A DNA stretch of 64,000 bases, taken from assembly GCF_001690985.1 (NCBI RefSeq), contig NZ_MAJS01000006.1:479372-543371 (forward strand), read 5' to 3'. Shown here piece by piece: positions 17,945 through 26,672 of this stretch (positions are counted from its first letter, which is position 1; every line of letters starts with the position of its first letter). This DNA is from Aliivibrio sp. 1S175 (GTDB lineage Bacteria; Pseudomonadota; Gammaproteobacteria; Enterobacterales; Vibrionaceae). A program made the translations under genes and the position numbers. Under the pieces are notes generated by a model, which was not told where the DNA came from, ran no database searches, and saw only the letters and a list, made by a program, of their open reading frames with translations.

Positions 17945-19348
17945 ATGAAACCCGCAATACTTGGAGCAATAGCTTTACTATCAATTATCTCTTTCTCTGC
18001 TTCTTCATCTGATACTGCTTTTGTGGATATCGCCTCAGGTGGAAAAACCAGTGTTAAGAAGAATGGCCAAAATGCATTTTCTTTACCTGCCGCAAACTTA
18101 CCAATGAGTAAGCGCCTCGATTTTAGTGTCGGAAATAGTTTTTTTCGTAATCCTTGGGTGCAAGCTCCGGCATCAACAGATGCGCGTGATGGTTTAGGAC
18201 CGCTTTTTAATACGAATGGATGTCAAAGCTGTCACATTAAAGATGGGCGAGGTCACACACCTAAAGAGGGCGATACAAATGCGGTTTCTATGTTGGTGCG
18301 GTTAAGTATTCCCGCCTTAACCCCAGAGCAAAAAAGACGTGTTATTTTGGAAGGCGTGATCCCTGAACCTATGTATGGTGGTCAACTACAAGATTTTTCT
18401 TTACCAGGGATTGATCCTGAGGGTCAAATTAAGATCACTTATACCGCGCACCCTATAGCCCTTGCTGATGGTGACGTTGTCACATTAAGAAAGCCAAACT
18501 TATCGATAACTGATTTAGCTTATGGTGAGATGGCTGACAATGTCTTGTTATCTGCTCGTATTGCACCGCCAATGATTGGTTTAGGCTTATTAGAATCTAT
18601 TCCTGAGCAAACTATTTTAGATTTTGCCACACAGCAAAAAGAAGAGAATAAAGGGATTTCTGGCAAGGCGAACCGTGTATGGAATGTTAATGCTGATGCA
18701 TTGACATTGGGACGTTTCGGATGGAAAGCAGGACAGCCGACATTAATGCAGCAAAATGCGGCGGCGTTTAATGGTGATCTTGGTTTAACTAGCACGATGT
18801 TTCCTAAAGATGATTGCACTAAGGAACAGGCCATTTGTGACAAATTTCCTCACGGAGGGGTTCCTGAAGTGAGTGATAAAATCTTAGATTTTGTTGAGTT
18901 TTATTCACAGCACTTAGCGGTACCTATTCGTCGAAATACAAAAGATCCTCAAGTAATTAAAGGCCAAAAATTATTTAAAGATATCGGTTGTGAAAGTTGT
19001 CATAAAACGAATATCAAGACGGCAAAAATTGAAGAAAGACCGGCGTTATCAAATCAGATTATTAATCCTTATACCGATATGTTACTGCATGATATGGGGG
19101 CAGGCCTTGCTGATAATAGACCTGAGTTTTTAGCGAATGGTCAAGAGTGGAGAACAGCGCCGTTATGGGGATTAGGCTATATACAAGAAGTTAATGGTCA
19201 TACTGAAATGCTGCATGATGGTAGAGCTCGAAATGCACTAGAAGCAATATTGTGGCACGGCGGTGAAGCACAACAAGCACGCGATAAAGTCGTTCAATTA
19301 TCGACTCAAGATCGTACTGGGCTATTAGCATTTTTAGATTCGCTGTAA
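17945..19348 (+). CDS. Di-heme c-type cytochrome, DUF1111 / thiol oxidoreductase-like
   Basis: A 467-residue exported protein with a signal peptide and two CxxCH heme-binding sites, C93-QS-C96-H97 and C349-ES-C352-H353, the layout of the DUF1111 di-heme oxidoreductase family. It should act in the periplasm. The ATG at 17945 (MKPAILGAIAL) is preferred because it opens the signal peptide; an ATG eight codons earlier lies inside the Fur-like box. It lies between two imelysin genes, and a redox role in iron uptake, such as oxidising or reducing the metal for the imelysin proteins, is the natural inference. The gene ends 10 bp before the next one. Confidence 0.86.
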   Translation: MKPAILGAIALLSIISFSASSSDTAFVDIASGGKTSVKKNGQNAFSLPAANLPMSKRLDFSVGNSFFRNPWVQAPASTDARDGLGPLFNTNGCQSCHIKDGRGHTPKEGDTNAVSMLVRLSIPALTPEQKRRVILEGVIPEPMYGGQLQDFSLPGIDPEGQIKITYTAHPIALADGDVVTLRKPNLSITDLAYGEMADNVLLSARIAPPMIGLGLLESIPEQTILDFATQQKEENKGISGKANRVWNVNADALTLGRFGWKAGQPTLMQQNAAAFNGDLGLTSTMFPKDDCTKEQAICDKFPHGGVPEVSDKILDFVEFYSQHLAVPIRRNTKDPQVIKGQKLFKDIGCESCHKTNIKTAKIEERPALSNQIINPYTDMLLHDMGAGLADNRPEFLANGQEWRTAPLWGLGYIQEVNGHTEMLHDGRARNALEAILWHGGEAQQARDKVVQLSTQDRTGLLAFLDSL

Positions 19349-19358
19349 GGGAGTAGTC

Positions 19359-20378
19359 ATGAAAACTATCTATTTATTATTGAGCTGCACGGTGTTACTT
19401 ACTGCCTGTCAAAGTACTAATGAAGCGAATCAAGTTCCTAACTCCACCAATATGATTGACCATGTTTATTATATTGAACAACAATCAGCTCAACGCTTAG
19501 TTGGATCTAGTCAACGATTGGCTGAGAGTTTTGACGGGTATTGTGCAAATCAAACAACAAAAGAAACGGTTGTTATGCAGTGGCAACAAACCATGCAATC
19601 GTGGATGGCATTGCAAGGTCAAGAGAGAGGACCAGAAGCGGCGCTGAGCTTAAATTGGAATATTCAATTTTGGCCGGACAAGAAAAACACCACTGGGCGC
19701 AAAATGTCTCAACTGTTGAAAAAAGATCAAACGTGGAATAGTGAGTTGATCCAACAACAGAGTGTGACTACCCAAGGTTTAGGTGCGGTGGAGTGGTTAT
19801 TATTTGATCCGGCATCGACGTTGCCAGCAGAAGAATCGTGTCAATTAGGTCAAGCTATTACTGAAAATTTGGCACTTAATACGAAAAAAATGGCTCAAGT
19901 ATGGCAGATAAATCCATGGACACAGTTAGATGAAACCATGTGGTTAAATGAATACATCGCATTGCTTGCTAATCAACTTGATTACAGTATGAAGAAGCTT
20001 AGTCGTCCGTTGGCTAAAATAGGACAACCTCGTCCTTATTTTTCTGAGTCGTGGCGTTCAGAAACCTCGCTAACTTGGCTTAAATACAATGTAGAAGCGA
20101 TGCAGCAACTATATATAGCGAATGGCTCAGGACTTAATCAGTATTTAAAAGATCAAGGCCACTCAGATTTAGCTGAAAGAATAGAAGACCATTTTAACTC
20201 TACGTTAGAGACATGGCCTGAATCGTCATCGCTATTTTCTGAGCTACAGACGAAATCTGGTTATCAAAACACCTTGGCTTTATACAATAAATTAGAGTAT
20301 TTGAAGTATCTAATTCACGAAGAAGTTGCTATCGAATTAAATATTGCTATAGGGTTTAATGCAACCGATGGCGATTAA
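19359..20378 (+). CDS. Imelysin-family lipoprotein
   Basis: A 339-residue lipoprotein (lipobox LTAC, Cys17, followed by Q, so outer-membrane sorting) with weaker similarity to imelysin. The region equivalent to GxHxxE reads GLGAVEWLLF, so the histidine is replaced by leucine while the glutamate is kept. The tract LQGQERGPEAALSLNWNIQFWPD is typical of this second imelysin type found next to DUF1111 genes. It overlaps the next gene by 20 bp, so the two are translationally linked. It probably partners the first imelysin protein, one free in the periplasm and one lipid-anchored. Confidence 0.82.
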   Translation: MKTIYLLLSCTVLLTACQSTNEANQVPNSTNMIDHVYYIEQQSAQRLVGSSQRLAESFDGYCANQTTKETVVMQWQQTMQSWMALQGQERGPEAALSLNWNIQFWPDKKNTTGRKMSQLLKKDQTWNSELIQQQSVTTQGLGAVEWLLFDPASTLPAEESCQLGQAITENLALNTKKMAQVWQINPWTQLDETMWLNEYIALLANQLDYSMKKLSRPLAKIGQPRPYFSESWRSETSLTWLKYNVEAMQQLYIANGSGLNQYLKDQGHSDLAERIEDHFNSTLETWPESSSLFSELQTKSGYQNTLALYNKLEYLKYLIHEEVAIELNIAIGFNATDGD

Positions 20379-21471
20379 TAATCAAAGACGAAAGCTATTG
20401 AAAGGCAGTTTTGGGGCGGTCGCATTATCTCCTTGGCTAACAGCGTGTTCGTCGGTCTCTAATCTAGATAAAAAAGCGGCTTTAATCTCTTGCTCCCGAA
20501 CGGCTAATGGTCGTTTTGGCGCAGTGGTGGCTGACAGTGAAGGTTATCCAATCCATTCTATCCCTTTACCAGAAAGAGGGCATGGTGTTGCGATTACGCC
20601 GAATGGTGAGTTGGCAGTTGCCTTTGCGCGTCGTCCGGGTAATTACATGCAACTGTTTAATATAAAAACTGGTGTGAGCTATTCTATTACCCCATCAATG
20701 CCTAATCGATATTTTTATGGGCATGGGGTGTTCTCTTATGATGGCTTAACACTTTATACGACCGAGGGAGAGAAAGAGACTAGCCAAGGTGTGATTGGGG
20801 TTTATCAATTGCAAGGAACTCAATTAATAAAAATGAAAGAGTTCTCAGGGTTTGGTATTGGTCCACATGAGGTCATTCGTGTTGATGACACAACCTTAGC
20901 CATTGGTGTTGGTGGTGTTCATACTAAAGGCAGAGTCCCTGTTAATTTAGCATCAATGGAACCTGCCTTAGTTTACTTATCTACAGAAACAGGAGAGGTA
21001 CTCGAATCGGTTGGTTTGCCTGATCATAAGTTGAGTATTCGCCATTTATCCTTAAGCGATGATGGCCGAGTGTTGTGTGGACAACAATATCGTGGAGAGC
21101 CAGAAGATGGAGCGCCACTGGTTGCCGTGCATCGACGCGGAGAACCCTTGGTTCAACTAAATGCAGATCCTGAAGAGTGGCTACGTTTTAATCATTACAT
21201 TGCCAGTATTGCTGTTCTTGGGGATCATGTTGTAGCGACGTCACCGAGAGGCAATTGTTATGGCGTATGGAACTTAAAAACCAATCAATTAGTTGAGATA
21301 GCCACATTAGCGGATGCTTCTGGAGTGGTAGTTAATAGTAATGGTCGTGATTTACCTCAATGGCACATAAGTTCGGGCACTGGAAAAGTGATTAATAGAA
21401 CGGAAAGAGGCGCGGTGACAAGCCACCAAACCAATGTAATGTGGGATAATCACTGGAGCCAAATATCATAG
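20359..21471 (+). CDS. DUF1513 family protein with Tat-type lipoprotein signal
   Basis: A 370-residue exported protein of the DUF1513 family, predicted to fold as a beta propeller. The N terminus has NQRRKLLKGSFGAVALSPWL, a twin-arginine signal, and ends in LTAC, a lipobox, so it may be a Tat-exported lipoprotein. An AGGG just upstream supports the first ATG (20359) rather than the one at 20368. It overlaps the preceding imelysin gene. DUF1513 proteins are regularly encoded with imelysin and DUF1111 genes, also in Pseudomonas; the biochemical role is unknown. Tat export suggests folding or cofactor loading before export. Confidence 0.85.
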   Translation: MQPMAINNQRRKLLKGSFGAVALSPWLTACSSVSNLDKKAALISCSRTANGRFGAVVADSEGYPIHSIPLPERGHGVAITPNGELAVAFARRPGNYMQLFNIKTGVSYSITPSMPNRYFYGHGVFSYDGLTLYTTEGEKETSQGVIGVYQLQGTQLIKMKEFSGFGIGPHEVIRVDDTTLAIGVGGVHTKGRVPVNLASMEPALVYLSTETGEVLESVGLPDHKLSIRHLSLSDDGRVLCGQQYRGEPEDGAPLVAVHRRGEPLVQLNADPEEWLRFNHYIASIAVLGDHVVATSPRGNCYGVWNLKTNQLVEIATLADASGVVVNSNGRDLPQWHISSGTGKVINRTERGAVTSHQTNVMWDNHWSQIS

Positions 21472-21566
21472 CGAACTAATCGTCGAAAATAGGTAAGGCA
21501 TATCTGCATTCCCCTAAAATTATTGCCGTGGTATTCTTAGTGTAATTATTTTAGGAAGAGAAAATC

Positions 21567-22220
21567 ATGAGTTTACAATATCAAATAATTCCAGTGACTT
21601 CTTATGAACAAAACTGTTCAATTGTATGGTGTGATGAAACAATGAAAGGCGTTGTCATTGATCCTGGTGGTGACGTTAGCCTATTGATGCAAGCGATTGA
21701 AGCGCTGAATGTAGATATCGTTAAGCTAGTATTAACTCATGGTCACTTAGATCATGTTGGTGGCACTGAACCTTTAGCTGCATTAACTGGCGCTCCAATC
21801 ATTGGGCCTCATAAAGAGGATGATTTTTGGTTACAAAGCCTTCCAAACCAAAGTCAGCGTTTTGGTTTTCCGCATACAGATTCATTTGAACCGAATCAAT
21901 GGCTAAATGAAGGTGATAGCGTTGAATTTGGCAATCAAGTATTGCATGTGCTGCATACGCCAGGTCATACACCAGGTCATGTTGTATTGTTTAACAAAGA
22001 AGCTCAAATGGCCTTTGTTGGTGATGTATTGTTTAAAGGCGCTATTGGTCGTTCTGATTTCCCAAGAGGCGATTACGAGACTCTTATTTCCTCAATCAAA
22101 ACAAAACTGTGGCCTTTAGGTAATGATATGAAATTTGTACCAGGTCATGGTCCTGAATCTACATTTGGTTATGAACGTAAAACAAACCCGTTTGTTGCGG
22201 ATGAAATGCCATTTTGGTAA
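21567..22220 (+). CDS. gloC: Glyoxalase II-type hydrolase (GloC/YcbL)
   Basis: A 217-residue metallo-beta-lactamase fold protein very like E. coli YcbL (GloC), which hydrolyses S-lactoylglutathione as a second, single-domain glyoxalase II. The metal motif THGHLDHVGG is complete, followed by HTPGHTPGHVV, FVGDVLFKG and the C-terminal FVPGHGP. It is preceded by TTAGGAAGAG as ribosome binding site and is a single-gene unit. No signal peptide, so it is cytosolic. Confidence 0.93.
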   Translation: MSLQYQIIPVTSYEQNCSIVWCDETMKGVVIDPGGDVSLLMQAIEALNVDIVKLVLTHGHLDHVGGTEPLAALTGAPIIGPHKEDDFWLQSLPNQSQRFGFPHTDSFEPNQWLNEGDSVEFGNQVLHVLHTPGHTPGHVVLFNKEAQMAFVGDVLFKGAIGRSDFPRGDYETLISSIKTKLWPLGNDMKFVPGHGPESTFGYERKTNPFVADEMPFW

Positions 22221-22279
22221 GAAATTTGGCAAAAGTGCCGTACTTTTCGCCATACAGTGTCACCATCCCTATAAATATA

Positions 22280-22304
22280 GCGCGTTTTTTGGTATAAAAC
22301 GCGC
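22280..22304 (+). terminator. Hairpin after gloC
   Basis: GCGCGTTTT and AAAACGCGC form a perfect 9-bp stem with a 7-nt loop about 60 bp after the gloC stop. No T run follows, so terminator function is doubtful. Confidence 0.45.
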
Positions 22305-22424
22305 TTCGCCAATTCCAATACAACTATTTGAGTTTCACTTTAGGAATTGACATCTTTTTTCCGCTATCGTTTTTTTGTATATAACGCTTAAAAACAAGGT
22401 ATAGCGCAACGGAGTTTACGTTTC

Positions 22425-22802
22425 ATGAAAATTGCTCACAAACGCAAAGTACAGTCTAAGCTGCATAAACGCATTAAAGCAACAGCACCAAAAACTGAAG
22501 TGAAAAAAGCAGCTAAGCCTGCAAAAGTAGCTAAACCAGTTGAGAAAAAAGTGGAAGTAGCAGTCGTTGCAGCAGCACCTAAAGCAACAGATATCGCTCT
22601 AACACCAAAACAACAGACTGTATTTGATATTGTTTGCCAGAGTGCTGAAGGCATCAATTCAAAAGAAATTGGTGTAGCCGCAGGTCAAGAAGAAGCAAAA
22701 GCAGCAGCATGGGCAACAGGTGGTTTGAAAAAGCTAGTTGAAGAAAACCTTGTTGTGCGCGAGCAACTTACGGGTAATAAAGTGATTTACAAAGCAGCTT
22801 AA
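22425..22802 (+). CDS. Small winged-helix protein with Lys/Ala-rich N-terminal tail
   Basis: A 125-residue protein in two parts. Residues 1-60 are a low-complexity tail of Lys, Ala, Pro and Val, strongly basic, like the tails of histone-like or nucleic-acid-binding proteins. Residues 62-125 (LTPKQQTVFDIVCQSAEGINSKEIG...) look like a winged helix of the MarR type. This pairing suggests a DNA-binding role, possibly nucleoid-associated rather than a classical repressor; this is inference. The gene stands alone between gloC and a strong terminator, with GGAG 10 nt before the ATG. Confidence 0.75.
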   Translation: MKIAHKRKVQSKLHKRIKATAPKTEVKKAAKPAKVAKPVEKKVEVAVVAAAPKATDIALTPKQQTVFDIVCQSAEGINSKEIGVAAGQEEAKAAAWATGGLKKLVEENLVVREQLTGNKVIYKAA

Positions 22803-22823
22803 TGTTTTAGTAACTTTCTTTAA

Positions 22824-22862
22824 GACACAAAAAAGCCGAGACTCTCTCGGCTTTTTTGTGTC
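22824..22862. terminator. Strong bidirectional terminator
   Basis: A 17-bp perfect stem centred on AGCCGAG / CTCGGCT, flanked by A and T runs, separates the convergent genes at 22425-22802 and 22878-23795. Confidence 0.93.
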
Positions 22863-22877
22863 TGTAATTTAGTGTTT

Positions 22878-23795
22878 TTAGAATTTCAATTTAAATTCAA
22901 GACCCACAAATTGGTCGGTGTAAGGCATTCCAGCATCATAAGCAAATTGAGCGGCATCACCATTACTAAACCAAGCGTTGTATGCTAAATTTACTTCAGT
23001 GTCGCCACCCCACGCGTCAGTTACCCAATAATGAATGTGACCAACAGGGTTTAAGAAGAATAAGCTGAAGCTACCAAGAGCCTCTGAACCCATTACTTCA
23101 CCGCCATTATCTGTAATGCTTAATTCTTGTTGCAGCATTAACTCACCAACAACCGCACCAAAGAAAGGCGTGACGAATAAATCTTGTATTGATGGAACTT
23201 CGGCAAATGCTTCTACACCATACTCCCAGAAGAAAGTAGACATAGTGGTTGAATATAAGAAAGATTCAAATTCATTAAAGCCAGCGTGACGAGCAGCAGT
23301 ATAGTAAACACCACCAAAGTAAGGGTGCATTACATAGTTTAAGAAATGCTCATCTTTATCCCATACAGGGCCTGCACTGACGTTATCTTTCCATTTACTG
23401 CCTAGACCTTTAAGGCTCGAATCTTCAGAATCCCATTTAGTAATGCTTTCTGGTAAAAAAGTCATTAAACCCACAGTAGCAACACTTAGCCCAAGAATCG
23501 TATAAGACTGCTCTAATAGGTAATCCCAATCTCGTTCATCAGAGACTCGTAAATAATGAGGTAGGTTTGCATCTGCAGAAAACATATCAGCTTCAGCTAC
23601 TTTTGATGGGGTTGTATCGCCATCTAGTCGCATTGGAGACAAATTAAAAGAAGACGTTGCGCAATAGCTAGAGTAAATGTTTGTAGAACAGTCACTTTTA
23701 TATTCCATATCATAAGCGCTATTAGTATTTAGTGCGTAAGCGGGCGTTGACGCTGCACATCCTAAAAGCAAACTGGCTATTGCTTGTTTTTTCAC
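22878..23795 (-). CDS. DUF3943 envelope protein
   Basis: A 305-residue exported protein with a signal peptide (MKKQAIASLLLGCAASTPAYA, cut near residue 21). The core NYVMHPYFGGVYYTAARHAG and the following FFWEYGVEAFAEVPS identify the DUF3943 family, whose function is unknown. Several aromatic-rich segments and a C-terminal Phe (FKLKF) suggest a membrane-embedded or outer-membrane protein. It is a single gene, convergent with the winged-helix gene. Confidence 0.8.
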   Translation of the reverse strand: MKKQAIASLLLGCAASTPAYALNTNSAYDMEYKSDCSTNIYSSYCATSSFNLSPMRLDGDTTPSKVAEADMFSADANLPHYLRVSDERDWDYLLEQSYTILGLSVATVGLMTFLPESITKWDSEDSSLKGLGSKWKDNVSAGPVWDKDEHFLNYVMHPYFGGVYYTAARHAGFNEFESFLYSTTMSTFFWEYGVEAFAEVPSIQDLFVTPFFGAVVGELMLQQELSITDNGGEVMGSEALGSFSLFFLNPVGHIHYWVTDAWGGDTEVNLAYNAWFSNGDAAQFAYDAGMPYTDQFVGLEFKLKF

Positions 23796-23872
23796 AAAAA
23801 GTCCTTAATCAATTAAATACTGAGCTAGATCACAATTATCTACTATTAAGCGAGAATTGCAAAACATAAAAG

Positions 23873-23917
23873 CAAAAAAAAGCCTATCTAATCTCTTTTG
23901 AACGAGCTAAATAGGCA
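23873..23917 (-). terminator. Terminator after the tyrP-like gene
   Basis: GCCTAT...ATAGGC forms an imperfect long stem, followed in the minus direction by TTTTTTTT. It lies 60 bp beyond the permease stop codon. Confidence 0.8.
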
Positions 23918-23976
23918 TTTAATACAGAGGTTTATGATATGTGGAATTAGTTCAGTTTTTTATAATATAAGAGTAT

Positions 23977-25149
23977 TTATAGTGAAGAAAAAAGCTGACT
24001 TCCAATAATAACAACACCAAAAATCAGAACGATTAATAGAGCTAAATTACCACCGATAACTTTATATTCTGACTCTTTGTGGGTCTTACGAGCAGATACA
24101 ACAAGTGCAACTGGTAGAAATAAAGCTAAAATTACAAGAGCAATAGCGGCATAACCGAGCGCGGTAATAAAACCTTGTGGGTAAAAAAGAGCAAACATCA
24201 GTGGTGGGGTGTAAGTTAATAAGGCTGTCATTAACGAAGATTGTTGCCATTTTTTGGATGAATCACGTAAAAACTCAAACAGGCCTAAACTTACACCAAT
24301 AAAGGATGTTAATAGCGCTAAATCTGCAAATAATGATAAAGCAAGTTGAATAAATTGATGATCAATCGACTGTTGTATCGTGGTGATAAATTGATTTAAT
24401 CCGTTAATTTGTTCAAATTCGACTTGAGATAATTGGCCTAGTGTAATGCCTTGCCAAAATAAGTAGATAATCAAAGGAAGCGATGATCCAACAAGTAAAC
24501 TGGTTTTTATTTTTTTGATATCTAAATCAAGGTAATTAACAATTGCTGGAATACTGCCATGAAAACCAAAAGAGGTAAAAATCACAGGCAGAGCTGTAAC
24601 AAATACACCTTGATGTACAGGAAGAGACAGTAAGTATTCGCCAGTAATATTAGGTGTTAAGAAAAATAAAATAGCGACCAGCATGATCAGCTTTAACGTA
24701 AATAAACCACGGTTAATAAAATCAACCGTTTTAGTGCCTAAGGTAATAACAATGGCAACGATCACCGTAAAAAGAACGGTAGAACCTGTTTTTGATAATT
24801 CAAAAGGTGAAATGGTATTAATTTTTGAATGAAATTGTTCACTGCCACCAGCGATGTAAGCCGCACATAGGGCATAAAAAAGAAATAGCATTGAAAAGGT
24901 AGCGATTCGTTGCCCATTTTTACCAAGAAACTGGAGTGCAAGGCTATGTAATGTCGCACTTCGTTGTCCATATTGATGGACTTCTAGCATCAATAAACTG
25001 GTGTAACTCATGATCGCCCAAATGCCAATCATAAGGAGACTTGCTGTAAAGAAACCTAAACTAGCAGAGACTAAAGGCAAAGCTAACATGCCTGCACCAA
25101 TAGTTGTTCCTGCGATAATGAGAGAACTTCCGAGAACTTTTGTCTTCAT
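23977..25149 (-). CDS. tyrP: Aromatic amino acid permease, TyrP-like
   Basis: A 390-residue inner-membrane permease of the HAAAP family with eleven or so hydrophobic segments. The N-terminal GTTIGAGMLALPLVSA and the central FTSFGFHGSIPAIVNYL motifs are those of the TyrP/Mtr/TnaB branch. Tyrosine is the most likely substrate because two TyrR boxes stand upstream, as in E. coli tyrP; Mtr-like tryptophan transport remains possible. It is a single-gene unit with its own terminator. Confidence 0.85.
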   Translation of the reverse strand: MKTKVLGSSLIIAGTTIGAGMLALPLVSASLGFFTASLLMIGIWAIMSYTSLLMLEVHQYGQRSATLHSLALQFLGKNGQRIATFSMLFLFYALCAAYIAGGSEQFHSKINTISPFELSKTGSTVLFTVIVAIVITLGTKTVDFINRGLFTLKLIMLVAILFFLTPNITGEYLLSLPVHQGVFVTALPVIFTSFGFHGSIPAIVNYLDLDIKKIKTSLLVGSSLPLIIYLFWQGITLGQLSQVEFEQINGLNQFITTIQQSIDHQFIQLALSLFADLALLTSFIGVSLGLFEFLRDSSKKWQQSSLMTALLTYTPPLMFALFYPQGFITALGYAAIALVILALFLPVALVVSARKTHKESEYKVIGGNLALLIVLIFGVVIIGSQLFSSL

Positions 25150-25203
25150 TTATACATCTTCTATATTAAATCAGTTCAAACTGAGTGCTTTTTCAATGTT
25201 GTT

Positions 25204-25278
25204 AATGTACGCCGTATCGAATTCAAATTCAATTGTTTGTATAATTTAAATTACACTTTATGTAAATAAAAGATTACA
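25204..25278 (-). promoter_or_regulatory. tyrP promoter with two TyrR boxes
   Basis: Two 18-bp TyrR boxes (consensus TGTAAA-N6-TTTACA) lie side by side: 25238-25255 matches 10 of 12 fixed bases and 25261-25278 matches 11 of 12, both with the essential G and C 14 bp apart. On the minus strand TTGAAT (25227-25232), a 17-nt spacer and TACATT (25204-25209) form a sigma-70 promoter, placing the boxes just upstream of the -35. This resembles the E. coli tyrP operator. Confidence 0.7.
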
Positions 25279-25387
25279 GCGGTCGGTAGTTAGAATATTC
25301 ACTATAATTGAAAGTAAGATAGGTTTTTTAAATCACTTAATGTGATAAATTAGACATAACTATAGAGATATCAAAGAGGAAGGGTGC

Positions 25388-26623
25388 ATGTTGCAAGTTG
25401 CGATGATTAGCACAGGTGAAGAAGTCCTACATGGGGATATTGTTGATACTAATGCTGCATGGATGTCTCAACTGTTTTACCAGCATGGCTTCAAGCTATC
25501 GAATCGTTCAACTGTGGGCGATGATATTGAATCATTAGTTGCTGAAATTCAGCATCAGTCTAAAAATGCTTCTGTTGTTATTGTTAATGGTGGATTAGGG
25601 CCAACGTCTGATGATATTTCAGGGGAAGCGGCTGCAAAAGTATTAAATACTTCTTTGGTAATGTCTCAGTATTGGCTAGAACGAATGCAAGCTCGGTATT
25701 TAGAGCAAGGCAAAGAGATGCCACGTAGTAATATCAAACAAGCAATGCTTCCTGATGGAGCTCAACTTATAGATAACCCAGTTGGAACGGCTTGTGGTTT
25801 CTTTATCGAAGTGAATAAATCGATTGTTATCTTCACTCCGGGTGTCCCTTCTGAATTTAAAGTCATGGTTGAACATCAAATTCTACCTCGCATGAAACAA
25901 TGGCATCCTATGGTAGAAACCTCCGAGTGTAGCCGTTTATTTACTTTTGGTTTATCTGAATCTGGAATTCAAGATAAATTGCAGCAAATCCGGTTACCTT
26001 CTGGGTTTGAGATTGGATATCGTTCTTCTTTACCTTTTATAGAAGTTAAGTTATTCGGTCCTGCCAATCATGACGGTCGTTTTCCTGTTTTAGAAAGAAT
26101 GTATCATTTACTTGGTGATAATGTGGTTAGTGTTGATGAATCAATGCTTCCTAACGTTGGTGCCTTATTAAGTGAGTTTACGTTAAATCTAACAGTAGCA
26201 GAGCAAGCAACTGGTGGGTGGTTGACGAGTTGGTTACAAGAAGATGAGCAAATCCGAGCCAATATGAAACAAGGTTGGATCTTATCATCAGTTGTTGACC
26301 AACAGATGGCAGGGCAAGATCCTTTAGCCGCAGCTCTGGCATTAGCCGCTGCAACTCGTGAAAGAACTCAAACAGCGATTGGTTTATCATCAGGACCAAT
26401 GATTCAAGGCAAAGTAGCAGTTGCATTGTCTACACCCTACGGAGAGTGGGGGCAATTGGTTAGCTTAAAACGTAACTACAGCTATAATGAAATGCGTTCA
26501 ATAATATCCACACTTATGCTTGATATGCTACGTCGATGCTTAGAGAAGAAACCGATGTTTGGCCATTATGAATCGTTAAGCAGGGAATCTGAAATTTATG
26601 TTCCTCAAAGTGCTTTGCGATAA
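25388..26623 (+). CDS. CinA-family protein, YfaY-like, with degenerate C-terminal domain
   Basis: A 411-residue protein. The N-terminal COG1058 domain (ISTGEEVLHGDIVDTNAAWM, NGGLGPTSDD, FTPGVPSEF) is of the type with ADP-ribose or CoA pyrophosphatase-like activity. The C-terminal region resembles the NMN deamidase PncC, but its catalytic motif AESCTGG reads AEQATGG, so the active-site serine is missing and deamidase activity is unlikely. E. coli YfaY is organised in the same way. The start has a GAGGAAGGG ribosome binding site. It converges on yfaE. The general name 'competence-damage protein' is historical and does not show a role in competence. Confidence 0.85.
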   Translation: MLQVAMISTGEEVLHGDIVDTNAAWMSQLFYQHGFKLSNRSTVGDDIESLVAEIQHQSKNASVVIVNGGLGPTSDDISGEAAAKVLNTSLVMSQYWLERMQARYLEQGKEMPRSNIKQAMLPDGAQLIDNPVGTACGFFIEVNKSIVIFTPGVPSEFKVMVEHQILPRMKQWHPMVETSECSRLFTFGLSESGIQDKLQQIRLPSGFEIGYRSSLPFIEVKLFGPANHDGRFPVLERMYHLLGDNVVSVDESMLPNVGALLSEFTLNLTVAEQATGGWLTSWLQEDEQIRANMKQGWILSSVVDQQMAGQDPLAAALALAAATRERTQTAIGLSSGPMIQGKVAVALSTPYGEWGQLVSLKRNYSYNEMRSIISTLMLDMLRRCLEKKPMFGHYESLSRESEIYVPQSALR

Positions 26624-26650
26624 ACATAGGTTTAATTAAAAATAGATAAG

Positions 26651-26672
26651 ACGGCCAATAGGGCCGTTTTTT
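26651..26672 (+). terminator. Terminator between cinA-like gene and yfaE
   Basis: ACGGCC and GGCCGT with a 5-nt loop and a TTTTTT tail; the tail reaches the first base of the yfaE stop codon on the other strand. Confidence 0.85.
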
